Positions 26,108 to 32,871 of a stretch of 64,000 bases of DNA are shown piece by piece. The translations under genes and the position numbers were made by a program. Under the pieces are notes generated by a model that made no database searches, was not told the DNA's origin, and saw only the letters and a program-made list of their open reading frames with translations. Origin of the DNA: JAMXLO01 sp963832895 (GTDB lineage Bacteria; Pseudomonadota; Alphaproteobacteria; Acetobacterales; Acetobacteraceae); the NCBI GenBank assembly GCA_963832895.1, contig CAWHVQ010000010.1:62001-126000 (forward strand). The letters are read 5' to 3'. Positions within the stretch are counted from its first letter, which is position 1. Each line of letters opens with the position of its first letter.

Positions 26108-26124
26108 TGCAAACCTGCTTTGCA
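26108..26124. promoter_or_regulatory. Second upstream palindrome TGCAAA-N5-TTTGCA
   Basis: TGCAAA (26108-26113), spacer CCTGC, TTTGCA (26119-26124). It sits about 26 bp centre-to-centre from the HupR-type palindrome and matches, half-site and spacer length, the palindrome before the TPR gene (22149-22165). It may be a second binding site for the same activator or for another regulator. Confidence 0.5.
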
Positions 26125-26182
26125 ACTGAAGCTGGCAGAGCGGTTCCCGATACATCCTCGCCGCCCCCAACGATAGTGGGTA

Positions 26183-27640
26183 TCAGTGGGCGGTGACCCG
26201 ATCGAGATTGTAGCGTTTGATTTTGTTGGCCAGCCCGACGCGAGAAATCCCCAGTTCGACTGCCGCGCGGCTGTGGTTCCACTTGTGCCGCAGCAGCGCC
26301 TCGGACACGAGTTGCGCCTCGAGCGCCTCGACCTTTGCCTTCAGCGTCGCTTTGCTCTTCAAAAAACTCGGCATCCTTGCCTGGCCGCCGCTCTCAGGAT
26401 TGAGCCTGGCAAATTCCGGCGACATGTGTTTCAGCGACAGGAACTCGCCGTCCGCGGCCAGCGCGACCATGCGCCGGATTTCGTTCTCCAACTCGCGCAC
26501 GTTGCCCGGAAACGGGTGCGCCCGCAGCCGCCGCAACGCGTCGGCGGAGACGCCGGCGATCCTGCGGTTGATCGACTTCGCATATTTCGACGCCGCATGT
26601 TCCGCCAGGATCGGGATATCCTCCACCCGCTCGCGCAACGGCGGCAGGTGCAGCTCGAAGCCTCGCAGGCGGAAATACAGGTCGCGCCGGAACCGGTTCC
26701 CGTCGACCAGTTCCCTGAGCCGCTGGTTTGTCGCGGCGATAATCCGCACATTGGTGTGCTTGCTGGCCTGGCTGCCCAGCGGCTTCACCTCGCCGTCCTG
26801 CAGCAGCCGCAGCAGGCTGACCTGGAACGCCTGAGACACATCGCCGATCTCGTCCAGGAACACGGTGCCCCCGTCGGCCGCGGCGAACAGGCCCAGCCGG
26901 TCGCTGATCGCGCCCGTGAAGGCGCCACGCTTGTGGCCGAACAGCTCGGAATGCAGCAGCTCGTCGGGGAGTGCCGCGCAGTTCTGCGCCAGGAACGGGT
27001 ATTTGTTCCGGCCGCTGAAGAAGTGTACCGCGCGGGCCATCAGCTCCTTGCCGGTGCCCGTCTCGCCCTGGATCAGCACCGGCAGATCGGTCGCCGCCGC
27101 CTGCCGCGCGAGGTTGCAGACCTCGATCATGCTGTCGCTGGCGAATACCAGCCTGTCGAACTCATAGGCACTCTGCAATTGCGTGGTCATCTTGCCGTTC
27201 TGCTGACGCAACACCTCGTCGGCGAATTTCAGCTCGCGGCTGAGGTAGCGGTGCAGCCGAGCCAGTTCACGGGATTCCAGCGCGCGCCGGATGAGCAGGC
27301 GAAGCTGGTCCGACTGCCAGGCCTTGGAGATGATCTGGTAGACCGCGGCCTCGTTGATCGAGCGTATCACCTCGTCAGGGTCGCGGCACTCGGTGAGCAG
27401 GACGCGAATGGCTTCCGGGTTGGCGACGCGGATCTGACTGAAGAATTCAACGCCGGTCATGTCGGGCAGCGCCTGATCGCAGAGGACCAGATCGCTCTCC
27501 TCGGCTCTCAGCATTTCGAGTGCGGCGCCCCCGGAGGTCGCGGTAAGCACCCGGTAGTCCTCATCCAGACATCCCGCGATCAGGCCCCGCGCGGGGTGTT
27601 CGGCTTCAACCACGAGAACCGTCCAGGTACGGTCGGGCAT
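26183..27640 (-). CDS. hupR: Sigma-54-dependent response regulator of hydrogenase genes (HupR/HoxA family)
   Basis: A 485-residue NtrC-type activator. Receiver domain (residues 1-120): phosphoacceptor Asp55 in LVLCD, Thr83 and Lys106 present, but the acidic pocket reads E12-A-E14, so one acidic residue is lost. AAA+ domain (about 165-400): GETGTGKE Walker A, GAFTGA loop that contacts sigma-54, FLDEIGD Walker B. C-terminal Fis-type helix-turn-helix (about 440-480). HupR activates in the unphosphorylated state in R. capsulatus; no cognate kinase HupT is in this block. Start 27640 avoids an upstream extension without family character. Located 242 bp upstream of hupS. Confidence 0.9.
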   Translation of the reverse strand: MPDRTWTVLVVEAEHPARGLIAGCLDEDYRVLTATSGGAALEMLRAEESDLVLCDQALPDMTGVEFFSQIRVANPEAIRVLLTECRDPDEVIRSINEAAVYQIISKAWQSDQLRLLIRRALESRELARLHRYLSRELKFADEVLRQQNGKMTTQLQSAYEFDRLVFASDSMIEVCNLARQAAATDLPVLIQGETGTGKELMARAVHFFSGRNKYPFLAQNCAALPDELLHSELFGHKRGAFTGAISDRLGLFAAADGGTVFLDEIGDVSQAFQVSLLRLLQDGEVKPLGSQASKHTNVRIIAATNQRLRELVDGNRFRRDLYFRLRGFELHLPPLRERVEDIPILAEHAASKYAKSINRRIAGVSADALRRLRAHPFPGNVRELENEIRRMVALAADGEFLSLKHMSPEFARLNPESGGQARMPSFLKSKATLKAKVEALEAQLVSEALLRHKWNHSRAAVELGISRVGLANKIKRYNLDRVTAH

Positions 27641-27766
27641 GGGCTTTACATACCGGCAACTTAGTTTGCAGTCCAAGAATCCCTCGTCAGAGGCGATCGA
27701 CTGGAAAGCGCATCGCGCACTGTCTCGATAACTGGGTCGAAAGGAATCCCGCGCTAGGTTGTAGGG

Positions 27767-28318
27767 ATGGCTGACGCGGTGCGCCTTGGGCTGACTGCTG
27801 CGCGCGCTGCCAAGGGCCGCCAGGGCGGTCAAGCAGCAAGCGGTGCGTGGCGGCATGGCGCCGTGGCATTCCATCACGTGCTCGCGGCCGCAATGGCGGG
27901 CGCACGTTCTCCCCGTGCCTCCCCAGCGGCCAGGTCAGGCTACCAGACGGCGGCGCTGCATGTGCCGCTGATGGCGCATCCGGGGTGGATCGAGAAGCCG
28001 AATTCCGCCCTTCCGGCGCAAGCGGACGCGGCGCTGACCCACGCGATGACGCTGGAAGGCGTGCCGTCGTCGTGGCAATCGGGGCTGCGCTTCATCATGG
28101 CGCAGGAGTCGGGCGGCCAGGTTAACGCCAGAAACCCGGTTCACTCGGCGCGCGGGCTGTTCCAGTTAACCGCGGCAAATTACCACTTAAATCCGAACGG
28201 CGCGGGCTCGTTCGGCAACGCTGTGGAAGAGGCGCAGGGCGGCATCCGCTACATCCAGCAGCGCTACGGTACCGCCGACAATGCGGTCACCTTCTGGCGG
28301 CAGCACCACTGGTATTGA
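27767..28318 (+). CDS. Lytic transglycosylase-like (SLT-fold) protein
   Basis: A 183-residue protein whose C-terminal half resembles the lysozyme-like domain of soluble lytic transglycosylases: FIMAQESGGQVNA with the catalytic Glu, SARGLFQLT, and a final GGIRYIQQRYG segment. The N-terminal 90 residues are Ala/Arg-rich and of low complexity; no convincing signal peptide starts at the first Met, although an internal Met near residue 43 could begin a shorter form. It would cleave peptidoglycan glycan strands if exported. Divergent from hupR, with 126 bp between them, and about 50 bp before ettA. Confidence 0.75.
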   Translation: MADAVRLGLTAARAAKGRQGGQAASGAWRHGAVAFHHVLAAAMAGARSPRASPAARSGYQTAALHVPLMAHPGWIEKPNSALPAQADAALTHAMTLEGVPSSWQSGLRFIMAQESGGQVNARNPVHSARGLFQLTAANYHLNPNGAGSFGNAVEEAQGGIRYIQQRYGTADNAVTFWRQHHWY

Positions 28319-28370
28319 GCGGGGCCTAACACCCACCTAGAACCTCGCGCGCATTCGAGGGGATTGGGCC

Positions 28371-30050
28371 ATGGCCAGCTATCAATACGTCTATGTCATG
28401 AAGGATCTGACCAAGTCCTTTCCGGGCGGCCGCGAGGTATTCCGTGGCATCACGCTCGCGTTCCTGCCGGGGGTGAAGATCGGCGTTCTCGGCATCAACG
28501 GGGCCGGCAAGTCGACGCTCATGAAGATCATGGCCGGCATGGACACGGATTTCGGCGGCGAGGCCTGGGCGGCCGAGGGCGCGCGCGTCGGCTACCTGGA
28601 GCAGGAGCCGCACCTCGATCCCGACAAGACGGTGGGCGAGAACGTTGAGGAGGCGTTCGCCGACCTGAAGGCGGCGCTCGTTCGGTTCAATGAGATCTCC
28701 GATAAATTCGCCGAGCCGATGGGCGATGAGGAGATGAATGAACTGCTCGGCGAACAGGCCGACCTGCAGACCAAGATCGACGCGGAGGAGGGCTGGGACC
28801 TGGACCGGCGGGTGGATATCGCGCTGGACGCGCTGCGCTGTCCGCCGGCGGAGGCGCCCGTCACTACGCTCTCGGGCGGCGAGCGGCGGCGCGTCGCGCT
28901 GTGCCGGCTGCTGCTGGAGAAGCCGGACCTGCTGCTGCTCGACGAACCGACCAACCATCTCGATGCCGAAAGCGTCGCCTGGCTGGAGCATACGCTGCGC
29001 GACTACGCCGGCACGGTGATGATCGTCACCCACGACCGCTACTTCCTCGACAACGTCACCGGCTGGATTCTGGAGATCGAGCGTGGCCGCGGCTACCCGT
29101 TTGAGGGCAACTACTCGTCTTGGCTCGAGCAGAAGCGCAAACGGCTGCAACAGGAGGAGAAGGAGGAAAGCGCCCGCCAGCGCGCGCTCGCGATGGAGCA
29201 GGAATGGATCGCCGCCTCGCCGCGCGCGCGCCAGGCGAAAAACCGCGCCCGCATCCAGCGCTATGAGGAGTTGCTGGCAAAGTCGCAGGAGCAGGCGGCC
29301 GGCGTGGCTGAGATCGTCGTCCCGCCCGGTCCGCGGCTGGGCAACGTGGTGATCCAGGCGGAGAAGCTGCGCAAAGGTTACGGCAACAACCTGCTGATCG
29401 ATGACCTGAGCTTCAGTCTGCCGCCCGGCGGGATCGTCGGCGTCATCGGCCCGAACGGCGCGGGCAAGACGACGCTGTTCCGCATGATCATCGGCCAGGA
29501 GCAGCCGGACGCCGGAGCGCTCCGCGTCGGTGAGACGGTGAAGCTGGGTTATGTCGATCAGTCGCGCGACAGCCTGAACGCCAACAACACCGTCTGGCAG
29601 GAGATCAGCGGCGGCGAGGACATGATCTACCTCGGCAAGCGCGGCGTGCCGTCGCGTGCGTATGTCGGCGCGTTCAACTTCAAGGGGCCGGATCAGCAGA
29701 AGAAGGTCGGCATATTGTCGGGTGGCGAGCGCAACCGGGTGCATCTGGCGAAGATGCTGAAGGTCGAGCACAACGTTATTTTGCTCGACGAGCCGACCAA
29801 CGATCTGGATGTCGATACGCTGCGCGCGCTGGAGGATGCGCTGATCGAGTTCGCCGGCTGCGCGGTGATCATCAGCCACGACCGGTGGTTTCTCGACCGG
29901 CTGGCGACGCACATTTTGTCGTTCGAGGGCGATAGCCACGTGGAGTGGTTCGAGGGCAACTTCGAGGCGTACGAGGAAGACAAGCGCCGCCGCCTCGGCG
30001 CGGACGCCACGGAGCCGCACCGGATCAAGTACCGGCCGCTCGCGCGGTAG
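28371..30050 (+). CDS. ettA: Energy-dependent translational throttle protein EttA (ABC-F)
   Basis: A 559-residue ABC-F ATPase with two nucleotide-binding domains and no membrane segment. Domain 1: GINGAGKST, LSGGERRR, LLLLDEPTNHLD. Domain 2: GPNGAGKTT, LSGGERNR, ILLDEPTNDLD. The arm and linker (KRKRLQQEEKEESARQR) match EttA, which binds the ribosomal E site and gates entry into elongation according to ADP/ATP. The start ATG at 28371 gives the conserved MASYQYVYVMKDLTKSFPGG-type beginning. It appears monocistronic. Confidence 0.95.
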   Translation: MASYQYVYVMKDLTKSFPGGREVFRGITLAFLPGVKIGVLGINGAGKSTLMKIMAGMDTDFGGEAWAAEGARVGYLEQEPHLDPDKTVGENVEEAFADLKAALVRFNEISDKFAEPMGDEEMNELLGEQADLQTKIDAEEGWDLDRRVDIALDALRCPPAEAPVTTLSGGERRRVALCRLLLEKPDLLLLDEPTNHLDAESVAWLEHTLRDYAGTVMIVTHDRYFLDNVTGWILEIERGRGYPFEGNYSSWLEQKRKRLQQEEKEESARQRALAMEQEWIAASPRARQAKNRARIQRYEELLAKSQEQAAGVAEIVVPPGPRLGNVVIQAEKLRKGYGNNLLIDDLSFSLPPGGIVGVIGPNGAGKTTLFRMIIGQEQPDAGALRVGETVKLGYVDQSRDSLNANNTVWQEISGGEDMIYLGKRGVPSRAYVGAFNFKGPDQQKKVGILSGGERNRVHLAKMLKVEHNVILLDEPTNDLDVDTLRALEDALIEFAGCAVIISHDRWFLDRLATHILSFEGDSHVEWFEGNFEAYEEDKRRRLGADATEPHRIKYRPLAR

Positions 30051-30612
30051 GCTGAACGGCATAGTGTGCTACACTTGCATATACAAGATGACGGCAAGGG
30101 ATTAGACGACATCCGCTCCATCATGACCAGGCGACGACGAAGGCAGACGTGGTAGCCGATCGTAGCAACAGACCTCCATCGGTCAGCCGGATTGAGTGAT
30201 GCGACTGTCGCAGCTGTATGGGCACTTGGATAGCAGCACGTGCTCATTCGTGCCTTGGCAAGGCAAAGAGATTATCGAAACCCGCCGGACCCTCTTGCGC
30301 AGACACCCGAAGACTTCTCATCACGCCACGTGATAAACCCGTAAATTCAAGTTGAACCTTTGCCCTCAGGCGACAACGACTGATACCAAATCCCATCGCC
30401 GACGCCCCATGCCAAGCGTCGGCTTTTCATCGCCAAGTCACTTGGTATCAACCAAAAAGAAAAAACGGGGGAGTGAACTCGTTCACGTACTTTCGTTACC
30501 TGAGAATGCCATACGGCTTCCGTGACAAGACTGGCGCTGGACAGTCCAACGTCGGGGATCTTGTCGGTCTTTCCGGCGCAATGTCGGAAGTTGCACACAG
30601 GGAGCCTTGATT
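30051..30612. other. Long intergenic region between ettA and the peptide locus
   Basis: No convincing gene in 562 bp, which are visibly more AT-rich than the flanks. It contains a short palindrome ATCACG-CCA-CGTGAT (30320-30334) that could be an operator, a 9-bp inverted repeat with a terminator inside (30381-30450), and the leader of the first small peptide gene with the Shine-Dalgarno GGGAG at 30600-30604. I could not fix a promoter for the peptide locus; it should lie between 30450 and 30600. Confidence 0.6.
30398..30427 (+). terminator. Intrinsic terminator nested in a 9-bp inverted repeat
   Basis: GCCGACGC (30398-30405), loop of ten, GCGTCGGC (30416-30423), then TTTT. It would end transcripts coming from the ettA side and insulate the peptide locus. 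It lies inside an outer repeat TGATACCAA (30381-30389) / TTGGTATCA (30442-30450), giving a 70-bp cruciform that may be a small dispersed element. Confidence 0.7.
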
Positions 30613-30792
30613 ATGAACGACATCAGCACGCTCGCTCGCCTTTCGCCGCACGTTCAGGAAGTCTCGTTGGATTTCCTGGACGAGATCTCCGGCGGCAAGA
30701 CCACGATTTCGAACACCGGCGGCAAGACCACAGTCAATAAGGACGGAACGGTGGTGGTTACCGGCGGAACCACCACGATCACCGTAAGCTAG
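30613..30792 (+). CDS. Double-glycine-leader precursor peptide 1
   Basis: A 59-residue peptide. Residues 1-28 form a leader ending LDFLDEISGG, with hydrophobic residues at -4 (Ile) and -7 (Leu) as in C39-peptidase substrates. Cleavage after GG would release 31 residues rich in Thr (11) with the repeated motif GGKTT/GGTTT and no Cys. The ATG at 30613 is chosen for GGGAG eight bases upstream. Substrate of the exporter encoded 2 kb downstream is the natural inference. The core, alternating Thr/Val/Gly, looks beta-prone; it is unlike known Cys-containing class II bacteriocins or lanthipeptides. Confidence 0.75.
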   Translation: MNDISTLARLSPHVQEVSLDFLDEISGGKTTISNTGGKTTVNKDGTVVVTGGTTTITVS

Positions 30793-30809
30793 TAGTCCGA
30801 TCTGCAAGG

Positions 30810-30834
30810 AACCGGCGCGCCGATCGCGCCGGTT
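30810..30834 (+). promoter_or_regulatory. Strong hairpin between the two precursor genes
   Basis: AACCGGCGCG (30810-30819), loop CCGAT, CGCGCCGGTT (30825-30834): a perfect 10-bp stem 18 bases after the peptide 1 stop, followed by TCTC, not by a T run. It may be a partial terminator or a barrier against 3' decay that raises peptide 1 message over the distal genes. Confidence 0.65.
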
Positions 30835-30867
30835 TCTCAGCGGTCAACAAGCGAAGGAAACCTCCCG

Positions 30868-31056
30868 ATGAATAATGGTGAAGCATCAAGCGGTGCCAAA
30901 AAAGGCGAGCTGGAAGCGCCTATTGTACTGACCCCAGACCAGATCGCTGCGGTGGCAGGCGGTACAGCGACCCTCACCGGGACGGGCACCAAGCCCGGTG
31001 GGGCCACTATGGGGTTCATGTCGGGGCCGCCAGTCCCAATAATGCAGAGCCTGTAG
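30868..31056 (+). CDS. Double-glycine-leader precursor peptide 2
   Basis: A 62-residue peptide. The leader ends LTPDQIAAVAGG (Val at -4, Ile at -7, Leu at -12), the spacing expected for C39 processing, so cleavage would leave a 30-residue core beginning TATLTGTGTKPGG and ending MQSL. The core has no Cys, many Thr and Gly, and a C-terminal Pro-rich hydrophobic part (GPPVPIM). Shine-Dalgarno GAAGGAAA at 30853-30860. It shares the leader logic but little core sequence with peptide 1, so the pair could be a two-peptide system or two independent products. Confidence 0.75.
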   Translation: MNNGEASSGAKKGELEAPIVLTPDQIAAVAGGTATLTGTGTKPGGATMGFMSGPPVPIMQSL

Positions 31057-31090
31057 CTCGTTGCATTCCGGCATCACCTGAAACCGAGGG

Positions 31091-31129
31091 TCTGGCGGTA
31101 GCCGCGCAATGCCCGTTGCTGCCGCCAGA
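31091..31129 (+). promoter_or_regulatory. Hairpin between precursor 2 and the eight-Cys gene
   Basis: TCTGGCGGTAGC (31091-31102) pairs with GCTGCCGCCAGA (31118-31129), 12 bp including one G-U wobble in RNA, loop of 15. No T run follows. With the 30810 hairpin it brackets the second precursor, as expected for messages in which precursors are made in excess over export proteins. Confidence 0.55.
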
Positions 31130-31143
31130 GCAGGAAACATGCG

Positions 31144-31581
31144 ATGACCAATAACCCAGACCAGGCCAGCCTGCTTTGTCCCAGCGCGCAGCCCGATACG
31201 GAAGGCAGCGTCGTATTCGGCGTTATCACCGGCTCGCAGGAGCGGCGCCGGGTCGGGTATCTGACGGAAAAACAACCCGTCACCGATGAGCTTCTGGGAC
31301 TGGCCCAGCCCGCGCGTCCACAGCAGGTGTTCCGCTTCTCCGCGCCTTGCGCCGGCAGCGGCTGTACGCATTTCGACGGTGCGAATTGCCGTCTGGCATC
31401 GCGCATCACTGATCGCCTCGAACCCGTCGTGAACGCGCTGCCACCGTGCCGCATTCGACAAACATGCCGCTGGTTCCGCCAGGAAGGCAGAGCGGCTTGC
31501 CTGCGTTGCCCGCAAGTGGTCACCGAAGTGCACGACGCACCCGAGGAATGGATCAAGGTCGCGCAACCGGAGCCAAAATGA
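31144..31581 (+). CDS. Eight-cysteine protein of the peptide-secretion locus, unknown function
   Basis: A 145-residue soluble protein without signal peptide. One Cys is near the N-terminus (residue 12) and seven are in the second half: PCAGSGCTHFDGANCRL and then LPPCRIRQTCRWF followed by AACLRCPQVV. The spacing C-x4-C-x7-C and C-x5-C-x9-C-x2-C suggests one or two metal or Fe-S sites. I recall similar small proteins in cyanobacterial genomes but no assigned function. The stop overlaps the start of the HlyD gene (ATGA), so it is coupled to the exporter and may modify, chaperone or confer protection from the peptides. Confidence 0.8.
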   Translation: MTNNPDQASLLCPSAQPDTEGSVVFGVITGSQERRRVGYLTEKQPVTDELLGLAQPARPQQVFRFSAPCAGSGCTHFDGANCRLASRITDRLEPVVNALPPCRIRQTCRWFRQEGRAACLRCPQVVTEVHDAPEEWIKVAQPEPK

Positions 31582-32871
31582 GCACCAACGGAAGCACTGT
31601 CGCCGATGAACGTCCTGGCGTCACCGCGGCAAACCTGTTCCGGCAAGAGGCACTGAATTTCAGCCGCATGAAGATCTGGGGCGAGGCGACACTAAGCTTG
31701 CCGCGCTCTTTGGGTTTGCTGACGGCATTCCTCTGCGCCAGCGTGGTGCTCACCGTGGCATTTCTTGCCTCGGGGACCTATGCGCGCAAAGAGCCGGCGA
31801 AAGGCTTCACCATCTCCACCGCCGGCGTTGCCAAGATCACGGCGCCTCGGCCTGGCGTCATCACCGCAGTCCACGTGGCGGAAGGCGACATCGTCGCCAA
31901 GAATGCCCCCCTGATCACCATCAGTGAGGAAAAGTCTACCAGCGGCGGTGACGGTATCGATGCCGCCGAGCTCGAAGTCGTTGCATCAGCAACAATCGCG
32001 CCTGCGCGATCAGATTAGTCTGGAGCAGCGAAAGACCGAAAGCGGCAGGCAACGCCTGCTTGACGACATCAGAGGCCTTGCCGCTGAAACCGGCGGGCTC
32101 GAACAGCAGCTTCAGGTGCAGTACGGGCGAACCGAGATCGCGCGCCAGCAGGTCGCGTCGATCGTCCAATTGGTAAAACAAGGCACGATCTCGCGCGTCG
32201 AACTCAGACATCGTCAGGATGCGCATCTGGCGCAGCAGCAGCAAGAGGCTGATCTCGGCGCCCGCATCGCCGGCAAGAAGGCGGAGCTGCTCGGCAAGCG
32301 CACGGCGCTGGAACAATTGCCCGCCGATACTGCGCAGCGCATCTCGGCGCTGGAGAACTCGGTCGCAGAGATCGACATCAAGCTGAAGGAAACCGAAGGC
32401 CAGCGCGCCTACCTGCTGACCGCACCGGTGGCCGGCCGGGTCTCAGCACTGCAGGCCTGGATCGGGAAAAGCACCGAGCCGAACGTGCCGCAACTCTCCA
32501 TCGTGCCCGAAGGCGGCGAGCTCAAGGCGCAACTGCTGGTCCCCGCGCGGGCCATAGGCTTCGTGTCGTCGGGCCAGCCCGTACGAGTGAGCTTTGACGC
32601 ATTTCCTTACCAACAATTTGGCTTCGCCAGAGGTACAGTGGAGACGGTTTCGTATACGTTGCTCAAGCCCACTGAACTCGTGGGGCCGGTCGTCGCGCAG
32701 GCACCATCGTATCTCGTCAGCGTGCGGCTGGAGCGCCCATCTATCTGGGCGTATGGACGAGAAATTCCGTTGCAGGCCGACATGCAGCTCCAGGCCGTCA
32801 TCGTGCTGCAGCACCGCACGCTTCTGACCTGGATTTTCGATCCCCTGATCAGTGCCTGGAGACACACATGA
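31578..32871 (+). CDS. HlyD-family adaptor of the peptide exporter, apparent frameshift
   Basis: Periplasmic adaptor linking the inner-membrane exporter to an outer-membrane channel. The N-terminal part from ATG 31578 (about 130 residues) has one membrane helix near residues 37-60 and the first lipoyl-like half (ITAPRPGVITAVHVAEGD). The frame then stops at 32018, and the remainder (coiled coil from about 31979, then second half with LTAPVAGRVSALQ and the HlyD barrel) is in the +1 frame. The two halves join sensibly near 31975 (after AAELE, before SLHQQQ) if one base is skipped. Either one surplus base in the consensus or a real inactivation; the start overlaps the preceding gene. Confidence 0.82.

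Noticed and set aside
27655..27670. GGCAAC-TTAG-TTTGCA near the hupR start as a third copy of the shared palindrome
   Set aside because: The left half-site and spacer do not match TGCAAA-N5-TTTGCA; too degenerate to count.
28326..30062. 578-codon minus-strand frame
   Set aside because: It exactly shadows ettA, a strongly conserved gene.
30506..30610. 34-codon open frame just before precursor peptide 1
   Set aside because: It has no ribosome site, no double-glycine leader, and ends inside the Shine-Dalgarno region of the real peptide.
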